NCBI RefSeq assembly: GCF_004331485.1
Contig: NZ_SJKD01000001.1
Location: 682,001-746,000, forward strand
Source of the DNA: Kribbella capetownensis
GTDB lineage: Bacteria; Actinomycetota; Actinomycetes; Propionibacteriales; Kribbellaceae
Length of the DNA stretch: 64,000 bases
Direction: 5' to 3'
The first letter of the stretch is position 1; each line of letters starts with the position of its first letter. The position numbers were made by a program, and so were the translations under genes. This document shows positions 1-8,626 of the stretch, piece by piece. A model generated the notes under the pieces. That model searched no databases and had not been told where the DNA came from. It saw only the letters and a list, made by a program, of their open reading frames with translations.

Positions 1-1526
1 TACGGCCACCACTGCGCACCGCCGCGGCGGGCCCAGATGATCAGGCCGACCAGCACCGCGAGCTCGATGGCCGGGCAGATCGTGTCCCGGAGCCGGGCGC
101 TGAACCACTCCAGCGAGTCGGACAGGCTGGCCGCCACCTGTCGAGCGTTCGGATCACGCCCGGGCACGTAGGCGATCGCGAGCATGGTCGTCCGGACCAC
201 CATCAGCCCGTCGACCTTCGACGCGGCGACCGCGGCCAGCGCGACCCAGGCGATCAGGTCGTACCAGGGCAGCGAGTACATCGCCGTCAGGATCCAGGCG
301 ATCGCGTAGATCGCTGTGTACCGGATGGCGGCCGGCGTGGGGTCGTCCGCGTGGGTCTGTGGGACCAGCGACTTGGGGAACACCTGCGTCAGCAGGATCG
401 CGACCACGATCAGGCCGACCCAGGCGAGGATCGCCAGGACCGTGCGCACCAGTCCGTTCGGCAGGAACAGGGTGAAGAAGCTCAGCAGCACCTTGTGCGG
501 CGTACCGGTGGAGATGAACGACGTCTGCGAGCGCGCCTGCTGGAACGCCTGCAGGCCGACGAAGGCGTACAGACCGCCCATCGCGAGAGCGCCACCACCG
601 CAGAAGATCGCGGCCTTGCGCCGGTCGTTGTGCAACGCCCACAGCATCGCGACACCGACCAGGCCGATGGACAGCTTGGTGCAGCCGGCGACGCCGATCA
701 TGATGCCGGCCCAGAAGATGTGCCGCCGGAACAGCACCAGTGCGATCACCGCGAACATCACCGCGATCGCGTCGTTGTGCGCACCCGCCAGGACGGTCCA
801 CAGGATCAGCGGGTTGGCCAGGCCGAGCATGATCACGCGGCGCCGGTTCGGCAGGTTGGGCCCGACCAGCTTGACCAGCAGCAGTCCGGTGACGATCAGG
901 CTGATCGCGACCGACAACTGCAGCATCCACACCGTCAGCTGCATCGAGTCGCCACCGATCAGCGACGACAGCCACTGGACCCAGGTCGCGATCGGGCCGT
1001 ACACGCTCTTCGCGCCCTGCCAGGGCCGTTCCGTCGCCGCGATCACCGGGTCGTACCCGAGCCGGATCGTGTCCGCCGGCGCGGTCGTGTACGGGTCGCC
1101 GCCGAGCGACATGATCCGCCCGTACGCCGCGTAGATCAGCACGTCGCCCGAGGCCATCGGCGGGACCAGCGTGATCGCCGCCGTCGTACCGATGCCTAGG
1201 GCAATCAATCGGTCGATTCGCGGAGCCCAGCCGTTCTTCAGGGCCTTGGTGGCGAGGAAGACACCGTACCCGCCGAGGATGATCGCGACGTAGATCATCA
1301 TCGTGACGAGCCAGTCGTTCGGCTTCGTGTCCCACCAGTACGACGGGAGCCACGCGTGCCGGTTCGTCAGCGTCAGCACGACCACGGACGGACCGAGCAG
1401 GCCGGCGCCGACGATCAGCGCCGTACAGGCGAGGTAGAGGGCGACGGCCCAGCGGCCGTAGCGGTTGCCCAGCCGCTGATCGGTGGTCGCGCCAACGGTG
1501 TCCGGGGTGACGTCTGGCTTGCTCAT
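1..1526 (-). CDS. MptB-like polyprenol-phosphomannose mannosyltransferase (3' end cut by window edge)
   Basis: Integral membrane GT-C glycosyltransferase expected to transfer mannose from polyprenyl-phosphomannose to an envelope lipoglycan. Reading back from ATG 1524-1526 gives about 508 residues without a stop, so the C-terminus lies outside the window. Visible motifs: a first membrane segment near residues 26-45, then SGDVLIYAAYGR followed by GGDPY, VYGPIATW, and NPLILWTVLAGAHNDA; these are typical of the MptA/MptB family. At least nine hydrophobic segments can be seen. Its ATG overlaps the TGA of the upstream GT2 gene (ATGA), so the two are probably translationally coupled. The family call is fairly firm; the acceptor and linkage are unknown. 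Confidence 0.8.
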   Translation of the reverse strand, partial: MSKPDVTPDTVGATTDQRLGNRYGRWAVALYLACTALIVGAGLLGPSVVVLTLTNRHAWLPSYWWDTKPNDWLVTMMIYVAIILGGYGVFLATKALKNGWAPRIDRLIALGIGTTAAITLVPPMASGDVLIYAAYGRIMSLGGDPYTTAPADTIRLGYDPVIAATERPWQGAKSVYGPIATWVQWLSSLIGGDSMQLTVWMLQLSVAISLIVTGLLLVKLVGPNLPNRRRVIMLGLANPLILWTVLAGAHNDAIAVMFAVIALVLFRRHIFWAGIMIGVAGCTKLSIGLVGVAMLWALHNDRRKAAIFCGGGALAMGGLYAFVGLQAFQQARSQTSFISTGTPHKVLLSFFTLFLPNGLVRTVLAILAWVGLIVVAILLTQVFPKSLVPQTHADDPTPAAIRYTAIYAIAWILTAMYSLPWYDLIAWVALAAVAASKVDGLMVVRTTMLAIAYVPGRDPNARQVAASLSDSLEWFSARLRDTICPAIELAVLVGLIIWARRGGAQWWP

Positions 1527-2338
1527 TGCCCCGACTTCCGAGGGAACAGGCTGCGGAGCGACGGACCGCCTCCGTCGGCGGGCAGGGCGCTACGCGCGGC
1601 CAGGGCGCGACGGACGTGCAAGTACTGCTTCGCGCGGTGCAACTGGCCGCGCAGATCGGTCCCGGTGGCCCGGTGCCGGACCTCGATCGGAACCTCCAGG
1701 ATGCGGAACCCCTTGCGGCCGAGGTCGATGCTGAGCGCGGTCTCGACGCCGAACCCGGCGGCCAGCGGAACTGCGGAGTCGAACGCGGCCCGGGTCAGGC
1801 ACCGCTGCCCCGACAACGGCTGCTCCGGCGCCCATCCGGTCGCCTCCTCGACGCCGGCACGAGCGAGCCGTACGACGAACCCGTGCCCGCCGGCCTTGGA
1901 CCCGTCGGCCCGGACCTGCGCCGGCAGGGTGCCGATGGTCATGTCCGCCATGCCGTTCTGCACCGGCTCGATCAGCGGCGCCGCCGCGGTCGCGGAGTCG
2001 GTCAGGTCGGCGTCCAGGAACAGCAGATGCCGGGGCCGCGCCCCGTCACGCGCCGCGACCGCCGCCGCACCCGTCTCCATCGCCGCCGCCTTCCCCCGGT
2101 TCCGGTCGTGCCGTACGACGACGGCTCCGGCGCGCTCGGCGGCTTCTGCCGTACCGTCCGCCGAGCCGTCGTCCACGACCACGACCAGGTCCACCCCGAT
2201 GATCTTGTGCACCGCGTCCACGGTGGCCGCGATCCGGTCCGCTTCGTCCTTCGCCGGGATCACACAGGCGACGGCACGCTCGAACGGCTCGGAAGGCAGG
2301 TCATGACCGGACACAGCACCGCAGCCTAGTTCCTCCAC
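1523..2338 (-). CDS. GT2 family glycosyltransferase
   Basis: Cytosolic nucleotide-sugar glycosyltransferase of family 2. The protein (up to 271 residues) shows the GT-A pattern: CVIPAKDEADRI near residue 25, VVVVDDGSADGT around residue 52, and the metal-binding FLDADL near residue 105. No membrane helices are visible, so it resembles soluble GpgS or DPM-type enzymes more than processive synthases. It ends in an ATGA overlap with the mannosyltransferase downstream; a dolichol-phosphomannose-synthase-like role feeding that enzyme is plausible but inferred. The GTG start at 2338 is the longest option; an in-frame GTG at 2314 is an alternative, and neither has a convincing ribosome-binding site. 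Confidence 0.75.
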   Translation of the reverse strand: MEELGCGAVSGHDLPSEPFERAVACVIPAKDEADRIAATVDAVHKIIGVDLVVVVDDGSADGTAEAAERAGAVVVRHDRNRGKAAAMETGAAAVAARDGARPRHLLFLDADLTDSATAAAPLIEPVQNGMADMTIGTLPAQVRADGSKAGGHGFVVRLARAGVEEATGWAPEQPLSGQRCLTRAAFDSAVPLAAGFGVETALSIDLGRKGFRILEVPIEVRHRATGTDLRGQLHRAKQYLHVRRALAARSALPADGGGPSLRSLFPRKSGQ

Positions 2339-2445
2339 AGCCGATCGACCTCGTCAGCGTCCGGCTGCTGTGGATATCTCGTTCTTTCGTACGACCGTGA
2401 CGACCAGACCCGGTCCCGGTCCCGCCAAGTTGGCGATTCGGGGAT

Positions 2446-2458
2446 ATTGTCGGACAAT
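2446..2458. promoter_or_regulatory. 13-bp palindrome upstream of arginine deiminase
   Basis: ATTGTCGGACAAT is a perfect palindrome around one central base, 82 bases before the arginine deiminase start. The TTGTC/GACAA half-site form resembles operators of FadR-subfamily GntR regulators. No such regulator is encoded next door, so the binding protein is unknown. Confidence 0.45.
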
Positions 2459-2540
2459 CTGACAGATTGGAACGGCGTCCCCCGGCTCGGGGTGTGGCTG
2501 CCGTAGCTTGGTTGGAACGACCGGACGAAAGGGGAGGCCC

Positions 2541-3752
2541 ATGACCGAGGCGCAGGGAGCCGGCAGGGCGTACGGCGTCGACAGCGAGGTCGGTCCGCTC
2601 CGGACGGTGATGCTGCACCGCCCAGGGAACGAACTCCGCCGGCTGACCCCACGGAACAACGACAAGCTGCTGTTCGACGGCATCCCCTGGGTCGGCCGGG
2701 CGCAGGACGAGCACGACGCCTTCGCCCAGGCGCTGCGGGACCGCGACGTCGAGGTGCTGTACCTCGGCGAGCTGCTCACCGAGGCGCTCGGCGACCCCGA
2801 GGCCCGCGCCCGCGCGGTGAAGGGCACCACCGAGGACCTCCGGCTGGGCGACACCCTGCGTGACTACCTGCGCTCGTCACTCGCCGACCTCGATCCGGCC
2901 CGGCTCGCGGAGGCCCTGATGGCCGGCGTACGCAACGACGAGGTCCGGGCGGGCGGGCTGGTGACCTCTCTGCTGGCGCACGAGGACTTCCTGATCGACC
3001 CGCTGCCGAACCTGCTCTTCACCCGCGACTCCAGCGTTTGGATCCGGGACTCGGTCGCGGTCACCTCGCTGGCGATGCCGGCCCGGATGCGCGAGACGCA
3101 GCTGACCGAGTTGATCTACGGCTTCCACCCGCGCTTCGCCGGCGCCGACAAGGTGTACGACCACCAGCTCGAGCACGTCGAGGGCGGTGACGTCCTGGCG
3201 CTCGGTCCCGGCGTACTGGCCGTCGGAGTCGGCGAGCGTACGACGCCTGCCGGTGTGGAGCGGCTGGCCCGGCGAGTGTTCGCCAAGGGTCTGGCCCACA
3301 CCGTGCTCGCCGTACCGATCGCGCAGCAGCGAGCCACGATGCACCTCGACACCGTGTGCACGATGGTCGACGTCGACGCCGTACTGATGTATCCGAACAT
3401 GGCCGAAGAGATGCGTGCGCTCGCGGTGACCACCGACGGCGACCAGCTGCACGTCGCCGAGCCGGAGCCGTTCCTGGTGGCCGCTGCGAAGGCGCTCGGC
3501 ATCGACACACTGCGCCGGATCGATACCGGTCTGGACCCGGTGACCGCCGAACGCGAGCAGTGGGACGACGGCAACAACACCCTCGCGCTGGCGCCGCGGG
3601 TCTGCATCGCGTACGAACGCACGGTGGAGACGAACGCGCGCCTGGAGGAGTCGGGGATCGACGTCATCCGGATCTCCGGGTCCGAGCTCGGCTCCGGCCG
3701 CGGTGGACCCCGCTGTATGTCGTGTCCGGTACTGCGTGCACCGGTCAAGTAA
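2541..3752 (+). CDS. arcA: arginine deiminase
   Basis: Hydrolyses L-arginine to citrulline and ammonia in the cytosol. The 403-residue length fits the family. Family motifs in order: LPNLLFTRD near residue 155, EGGDVLALG near residue 215, MHLDT near residue 270, and the C-terminal segment [11 protein letters not shown] with the nucleophilic Cys. ATG 2541 is chosen because GGGGAGG lies four bases before it. The gene stands alone: no ornithine carbamoyltransferase, carbamate kinase or arginine/ornithine antiporter is nearby, so it may not work in classical arginine fermentation here. A palindrome at 2446 may control it, and strong hairpins follow the gene. Confidence 0.92.
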   Translation: MTEAQGAGRAYGVDSEVGPLRTVMLHRPGNELRRLTPRNNDKLLFDGIPWVGRAQDEHDAFAQALRDRDVEVLYLGELLTEALGDPEARARAVKGTTEDLRLGDTLRDYLRSSLADLDPARLAEALMAGVRNDEVRAGGLVTSLLAHEDFLIDPLPNLLFTRDSSVWIRDSVAVTSLAMPARMRETQLTELIYGFHPRFAGADKVYDHQLEHVEGGDVLALGPGVLAVGVGERTTPAGVERLARRVFAKGLAHTVLAVPIAQQRATMHLDTVCTMVDVDAVLMYPNMAEEMRALAVTTDGDQLHVAEPEPFLVAAAKALGIDTLRRIDTGLDPVTAEREQWDDGNNTLALAPRVCIAYERTVETNARLEESGIDVIRISGSELGSGRGGPRCMSCPVLRAPVK

Positions 3753-3820
3753 GCCCTACGACACGCGCAGTGAAATCGGGGCTTGTGGCGGACGACCGAT
3801 CTGAGTACTCTTCATGCCTA

Positions 3821-3861
3821 GGCCCAGGCCCTGTTGCTCCCCCGTCAGCAGGACTTGGGCC
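3821..3861. terminator. imperfect hairpin after arcA
   Basis: Arms 3821-3836 and 3846-3861 pair over 16 positions, with a few G-U or mismatched positions and a 9-base loop. There is no T-tract. It is the first of two consecutive hairpins between the convergent genes arcA and DUF5926. Confidence 0.4.
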
Positions 3862-3877
3862 GTCCACATTCTTCAGC

Positions 3878-3910
3878 CGAACGCCCGGGTGCGGTGCACC
3901 CGGGCGTTCG
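3878..3910. terminator. perfect 15-bp hairpin, bidirectional terminator
   Basis: Arms 3878-3892 and 3896-3910 are exactly complementary over 15 bases with a 3-base loop (GGT). It sits directly between the ends of two convergent genes. No U-run follows on either side, as is common for actinobacterial terminators. Confidence 0.75.
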
Positions 3911-3914
3911 CATG

Positions 3915-4883
3915 TCAGCGGATGGTCAGCTGACGACTGGCCAGACCGGCCCGCGCGGCGCGCTCCTCGGTGGTGAGCGGAGCCTCGGTGGCGAGCGCCT
4001 TCTCCAGCGCCGTGGCGAAGTCGGCCGCCGGCTTCTCGACATCAGCCGCCTCAGCGTCGGCCGGGAGCTCCCAGACCGGCGCCAGCACGCCCAGGGCCCG
4101 GAAAGAGCCGATCAGACGGCTGCCCTCGATCAGCGCCGACGAGCCGGCCGCGTGCAGCCGAGCCAGAGCGTTGAGCAGAGTGTCCTCGCTGTGTGGCATC
4201 ACCCAGCGCAGGTAGCGGCGGTCGCCGATCTGCGTCCAGTACGCCGCGTCGACCGACTCCAACCGCACCGTCGGGGCAGCGGCCGCGTTGGCGCGCTCCA
4301 GACCCGCGGCGACCTCGCCGGTCGGGTCCTCGACGTTCTCGCCGACCCAGTAGTCGAAGCCCTCGTGCACCTTCACCTCGATCGGCTTCGAGGTGTCGAT
4401 CAGGTCCTGCAGCCGGGGACCGTCCTTCATCAGGTCGCCGAGCTGGATCGGGTTGCCCGGTTCGGTGTTCAGTGCGGCGGTGATCGCGTGGCCGAGGTCG
4501 CGGCTCGGGTCGCCCGACGACGCGTGCGTCTGCAGGCCGATCCAGATCGACTCGTCGTCGCGCACCAGGCCCGGCATCGCCATCGGCAGCAGGGTGACCA
4601 GGTTGACCACCTTGCCCGCGTGCTCACCGGTCAGCTCGACCTCCGCCGTACCGGAGGGGACGATCTCGCGGAAGGCGATCAGGTCGCACTCGGCCGGCAG
4701 GCCCTCGAACGGCCGTACCACGAAGGTGTCAGCGGCCTGGGCCCGCTCCCGGCCGTGGCACTGCTTGAACCGCTTGCCCGAACCACACGGGCAGGGCTCC
4801 CGCGGCCCGACATCGACCAGATCGGCCGGGTCCAGCGTGACGGTCGTCGTGTGCTTCGTGCGCTGCCGCGACTTCTTTCCCAT
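3915..4883 (-). CDS. DUF5926 family protein with SEC-C motif
   Basis: A 322-residue soluble protein of unknown function, of the kind widely found in actinomycetes. The start ATG 4881-4883 begins the basic sequence MGKKSRQRTK. A SEC-C zinc-binding motif, PCPCGSGKRFKQCHG, lies around residues 28-42; this motif binds zinc in SecA C-termini and many unrelated proteins. The rest carries no catalytic motif I recognise. It is convergent with arcA and separated from it by strong hairpins, and has its own start 60 bases from the end of the upstream ATPase gene, with which it may be co-transcribed. Confidence 0.75.
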   Translation of the reverse strand: MGKKSRQRTKHTTTVTLDPADLVDVGPREPCPCGSGKRFKQCHGRERAQAADTFVVRPFEGLPAECDLIAFREIVPSGTAEVELTGEHAGKVVNLVTLLPMAMPGLVRDDESIWIGLQTHASSGDPSRDLGHAITAALNTEPGNPIQLGDLMKDGPRLQDLIDTSKPIEVKVHEGFDYWVGENVEDPTGEVAAGLERANAAAAPTVRLESVDAAYWTQIGDRRYLRWVMPHSEDTLLNALARLHAAGSSALIEGSRLIGSFRALGVLAPVWELPADAEAADVEKPAADFATALEKALATEAPLTTEERAARAGLASRQLTIR

Positions 4884-4943
4884 GGGCGCAGTCTTGCAGC
4901 CCACCGCACCCCGCGGCCAACCAGCTCAGTCCGGGGTGCCGGC

Positions 4944-5360
4944 TCAGTTCGGGATGATGGCGTGGACAGTCCGATGGGTGGCGGCGGTCCGCACGTCCCA
5001 ACTCGTGGTGAGCATGTCGACGATGGCCAGGCCCCGGCCGCCGATCGATTCCGGATGGGTGTCGCTGATGCGCTGCGGCTCGGTGTCGCCGCGACCGTCG
5101 GTGACCTCGACGTGGATCCCTGACCTGTCGATCCACCAGGCCGCGCGCACCTCACCGGCCGGCAGCGGAGGCGCGTACCGGATTGCGTTGGAGAGCAGTT
5201 CGGACAGCACCAGCTGCGCGTCGTCGGACGCGGCTTCGGTGATCCGGTACCGCTTCAGATAGGCGGCCAGACGGCGACGGGCGTCCGCTACCGCGGACAC
5301 TTCGTGCGGCAGTACGACGTCCACGACGCTGACGTCGGCAGGCAGGGTCGCAGAGGACAA
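4944..5360 (-). CDS. RsbW/SpoIIAB-like ATP-binding (anti-sigma type) protein
   Basis: A single-domain GHKL ATPase of 138 residues. The N-box reads LSELLSNAIRYAP (about residues 47-59), the G1 box VTDGRGD and the G2 box GGRGLAIVDML follow. Actinomycetes encode many such stand-alone proteins, which act as anti-sigma kinases or partners of anti-anti-sigma factors; no partner gene is adjacent, so the target is unknown. The start is TTG at 5358-5360, supported by GAGGAG seven bases upstream. The 229 bases behind it (5361-5589) are relatively AT-richer and hold no gene I can support. Confidence 0.75.
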   Translation of the reverse strand: MSSATLPADVSVVDVVLPHEVSAVADARRRLAAYLKRYRITEAASDDAQLVLSELLSNAIRYAPPLPAGEVRAAWWIDRSGIHVEVTDGRGDTEPQRISDTHPESIGGRGLAIVDMLTTSWDVRTAATHRTVHAIIPN

Positions 5361-5589
5361 GCAGGGTCTCCTCGATCATTGGAACAGCCATACGAACATC
5401 TGCCCAGCTTCCGGCCCCGGAAAACACCCGCATGCATTCCGTTACATTGCCCCGGCGTAGATCACAGTTTTTGCCAGGAAACCGAGACGAAATCGACAGA
5501 ATTGAACGTTGCAATAACGGGGCGCATTCATCCCACTACGTATCCACACCACTCTTCAATCCGCAGTGGCACGGCCCACATCCGACGTC

Positions 5590-6450
5590 CTAGGTGTGAC
5601 GGCGGGGGCGTCTGCGGGGCGGATATGTCACAGTCGGGACCGGTGCGGCCGGGGGCTCCGCGAGGGTCTTGAGGGCGGCTTCCGGGCGGTCGGTGATGAT
5701 CGCGTCGACGCTGATGTCGCGGCAGTGGCGGACGTCCGCGTCGGCGTTCACCGTCCAGACGTGGACCTGGTGGCCGTGTTTGTGCGCCCGGTCGACGTAC
5801 TCCGGGTGGGCGGTGACGATCTCCAGGCTGGGGCCGGCGTACGAGACTCCGGTCGGCAGTGAGCCGTCGCGGAACCGGAGCGGGACCCGGTCCATCAGCA
5901 GCACCGTGCGGAGGCCGGGTGCCATCGTGCGCATCCGGCGCAGCGACAGCCAGGAGAAGCTCATCACGCGGACAGGGGACTCGGTACCCACGTTCGGGTG
6001 CGCCCAGCCGTAGCGGTCGAGCGCCTCGATCAGCCGGCGTTCGACCAGGCCGGCGTACCGGGTCGGATGCTTGGTCTCGATCGCCAACTCGACCGGCCGG
6101 CCCGCGTCCCGGACGGCGGACAGCAGCGTGTCCAGGGTGAGGACCTTGCGCAGGTCCGGGTCCGGCAGGTCGGCGTCCTCGTCGAGGTCCGCCCACGGGT
6201 TCTTCCAGGAACCCCAGTCGAACGACTCGAGCTCCTCGAGGCTCATCGTCGAGAGCACACCGCGGCCGTTGGAGGTGCGTTCGATCCGGCGGTCGTGGAC
6301 GCAGACCAGATGTCCGTCGGCGGTGAGCCGGACGTCGCACTCGAGTCCGTCGGCTCCCGCCGCGACCGCCCGGCGGTACGCCGCCAGCGTGTGCTCGGGA
6401 CTGACATCACTCGCGCCACGGTGAGCCACCACCAGGGGGCGTTTCGGCAT
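5590..6450 (-). CDS. glycerophosphodiester phosphodiesterase
   Basis: GDPD-family TIM-barrel enzyme (286 residues) that hydrolyses glycerophosphodiesters to sn-glycerol-3-phosphate and an alcohol. Start ATG 6448-6450 gives MPKRPLVVAHRGAS, and catalytic motifs follow at once: HRGASDVSPEHT, then GLECDVRLTADGHLVCVHD (His, Glu, Glu, Asp, His). The C-terminal half has TVNADADVRH and IITDRPE, usual for the family. No signal peptide is seen, so it is probably cytosolic. The C-terminal tail of about 20 residues is rich in Pro and Arg. There is no obvious ribosome-binding site. It sits behind the sulfur operon after a 146-base gap and need not belong to it. Confidence 0.9.
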   Translation of the reverse strand: MPKRPLVVAHRGASDVSPEHTLAAYRRAVAAGADGLECDVRLTADGHLVCVHDRRIERTSNGRGVLSTMSLEELESFDWGSWKNPWADLDEDADLPDPDLRKVLTLDTLLSAVRDAGRPVELAIETKHPTRYAGLVERRLIEALDRYGWAHPNVGTESPVRVMSFSWLSLRRMRTMAPGLRTVLLMDRVPLRFRDGSLPTGVSYAGPSLEIVTAHPEYVDRAHKHGHQVHVWTVNADADVRHCRDISVDAIITDRPEAALKTLAEPPAAPVPTVTYPPRRRPRRHT

Positions 6451-6596
6451 AGAACAAACTCTGTCACGGCCTGGTGTGAACAAGTCACGCAGGCTCGCCG
6501 GTGCGTTGGAAAACGGTTTCTTGTTAACCACCACATTCACCGGACCCGCGGGTACGACGGCGCCGGGCCCGCCACCTGGAGGGCCCGGCACCTGCT

Positions 6597-7913
6597 TCAG
6601 ACCGTTGCCTTCTGCAACGCGGTCAGGCCGTAGTGGTCGCGCAACGTCGTGCCGGTGTAGTCGGTGCGGAAGAGGTCGCGGGTCTGGAGGATCGGGATCA
6701 CCTCGTCGACGAACGTGGCGAGACCGGACGGGAGGACCGGCGGCATGATGTTGAAGCCGTCGGCAGCGCCCGCCTCGAACCAGTGCTGGATCGCGTCGGC
6801 GACCTGTTCCGGCGTACCGGTGAACGTCCGGTGGCCGCGCCCGCCGCCGAGCCGGCCGATCAGTTCGCGAACGGTCAGCTTCTCCCGACGCGCCAGGGTG
6901 ACGATCAGCGTGTAGCGGCTCTTCGCCCCCTCGATCTCGTCCTCGTCCGGCAGGTCGGCCGGGAGTTGGCGGTCGAGCGGCAGGTCCTCCGGCGTGACCC
7001 GGAGCGTCTTCGCCAACTGGGCCCGCGCGTACTCCGGCCGGATCAGCTCGTCCAACTGACACTCCAGCCGCTGAGCCTCCTCGACCGTGCTGCCGATCAC
7101 CGGGACGATCCCCGGCAGGATCTTGATCGTCGACGGGTCGCGCCCCAGCGCCGCCGTCCGCGCCTTCAGGTCGCTGTAGAACGCCTGTGCGTCCTCCAGC
7201 GTCTGCTGCGCGGTGAACACCGCCTCGGCGTACTGCGCGGCCAGCCCCTTCCCGTCCTCGGACGACCCGGCCTGCACGATCAATGGACGCCCTTGCGGGG
7301 ACCGCGGCAGGTTCAGCGGGCCGCGAACCTGGAAGTGACGTCCGACGTGGTCGATCGGCACGACCCGGTCGTTGACCGCCCAGACACCCTGCTCCTTGTC
7401 CGCGATCGCCGCGTCGTCCTGCCACGAGTCCCACAGCTCGTAGGCGACCTCGAGGAACTCCGCCGCCCGCTCGTACCGCTCCGCGTGCGCCGGCTGCTCC
7501 GCGAGATTGAAGTTCAGCGCCGCCTCCGGGCCGGCCGTCGTCACCACGTTCCACCCCGCACGCCCACCACTCACGTGGTCCACGCTGGCGAACCGCCGCG
7601 CGAGGTTGAACGGATCGTTGTACGTCGTCGACGCCGTCGCAATCAGCCCGATCCGCGACGTCACCGCAGCGAGCGCGGTCAGCAACACGGTCGGCTCCAG
7701 CGAACCGGCCGGCCGCCGGCCGACATCGCCGATCAGCACCGGCGAGTCCGCGAAGAACACCGAGTCGAAACGACCGCGCTCGGCGATCCGCGCCAGCTCC
7801 TGATAGTGCTCCACCGATGTGTTCGCGAACGGATTGCTCTCCGGCAGCCGCCACGAGGCCTCATGGTGCCCGGTACTCATCAGGAACGCGTTCAAATGCA
7901 ACTGCCTGCTCAC
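6597..7913 (-). CDS. LLM-class FMN-dependent monooxygenase (NtaA/SnaA/DszA type)
   Basis: Two-component flavin monooxygenase of the bacterial luciferase-like family, 438 residues. It begins RQLHLNAFLMSTGHHEASWR and contains RFDSVFFADSPV, TSRIGLIATASTTYNDPFNLARR and SGGRAGWNVVTT, all hallmarks of the nitrilotriacetate/DszA branch rather than the shorter SsuD branch. It would use reduced FMN from the flavin reductase of the same operon to oxidise an organosulfur (or related) compound. The GTG start at 7911-7913 overlaps the ATPase stop (GTGA). As last gene of the operon it probably processes the compound the transporter brings in; the exact substrate cannot be read from the sequence. Confidence 0.88.
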   Translation of the reverse strand: MSRQLHLNAFLMSTGHHEASWRLPESNPFANTSVEHYQELARIAERGRFDSVFFADSPVLIGDVGRRPAGSLEPTVLLTALAAVTSRIGLIATASTTYNDPFNLARRFASVDHVSGGRAGWNVVTTAGPEAALNFNLAEQPAHAERYERAAEFLEVAYELWDSWQDDAAIADKEQGVWAVNDRVVPIDHVGRHFQVRGPLNLPRSPQGRPLIVQAGSSEDGKGLAAQYAEAVFTAQQTLEDAQAFYSDLKARTAALGRDPSTIKILPGIVPVIGSTVEEAQRLECQLDELIRPEYARAQLAKTLRVTPEDLPLDRQLPADLPDEDEIEGAKSRYTLIVTLARREKLTVRELIGRLGGGRGHRTFTGTPEQVADAIQHWFEAGAADGFNIMPPVLPSGLATFVDEVIPILQTRDLFRTDYTGTTLRDHYGLTALQKATV

Positions 7914-8626
7914 AACGAAACCCCCAAAGCGTCGAGAAGCCGCGCGCGGACGGCGGCGAATCCTGGATCGGCCGGGCTACGCGGCGCGGCCAGTTCGATC
8001 TGTTCCTGGGCCACCAGCCGGCCCTGGTCGAGCACGATCACCCGGTCGGCCAGCACGATCGCCTCGTCGACGTCGTGCGTGACCAACAGGACAGCGGGCT
8101 GGTGCGCCGCGCACAGCTTGCGCAGCAACGCGTGCATCTTCAGCCGAGTCAGCGCGTCCAGCGCCCCGAACGGCTCGTCGGCCAGCAGCAACTCCGGCTC
8201 GCGCACCAGTGACCGTGCCAACGCGACCCGCTGCTGCTCACCACCGGACAACTCGTTCGGCCAGGCGTTCTCGCGCCCGGCCAGCCCGACCTCTTCGAGA
8301 CTCTGCCGGCCGCGTTCGCGGGCGCCGTTCAGCCCGAGTACGACGTTGTCCAAGACTTTTGCCCACGGCAACAGTCGGGAATCCTGGAAGACCACCGACA
8401 CCTGAGCCGGTACGACGAGCTCACCGGTGCCGGTGACATCGGAGTCCAGTCCGGCCAGTGCCCGCAGCAACGTACTCTTCCCGGATCCACTCTTTCCCAG
8501 CAGGGCGACGAACTCACCCGGTGCGATGGCCAGATCCACCCCGTCCAGCACCGCGCGCTCGTCGTACCGGCGGACGAGACCGCGGACCTGGACCGCGGCG
8601 GTCAGGAGGCCAGCGTCCGGCGCCAT
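7910..8626 (-). CDS. ABC transporter ATP-binding protein (sulfonate/nitrate type)
   Basis: Cytosolic ATPase of an importer in the SsuB/TauB group, 238 residues. Walker A GKSGSGKS is at about residues 44-51, the Q-loop region VVFQDSRLLPW, signature LSGGEQQR, Walker B LLLADEPFGALD and switch VTHDVDEA follow. ATG 8624-8626 has AGGAGG upstream, which rules out the much longer open frame. Its start lies inside the end of the permease gene (25-base overlap), and its TGA overlaps the GTG of the monooxygenase. Pairs with the permease and lipoprotein directly upstream. Confidence 0.92.
   Translation of the reverse strand: MAPDAGLLTAAVQVRGLVRRYDERAVLDGVDLAIAPGEFVALLGKSGSGKSTLLRALAGLDSDVTGTGELVVPAQVSVVFQDSRLLPWAKVLDNVVLGLNGARERGRQSLEEVGLAGRENAWPNELSGGEQQRVALARSLVREPELLLADEPFGALDALTRLKMHALLRKLCAAHQPAVLLVTHDVDEAIVLADRVIVLDQGRLVAQEQIELAAPRSPADPGFAAVRARLLDALGVSL

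Noticed and set aside
5590..7854. Apparent 754-codon fusion of a long unknown region with GDPD
   Set aside because: Only the last 286 codons (from 6450) look like a protein. The upstream part is an out-of-frame reading of the monooxygenase gene.
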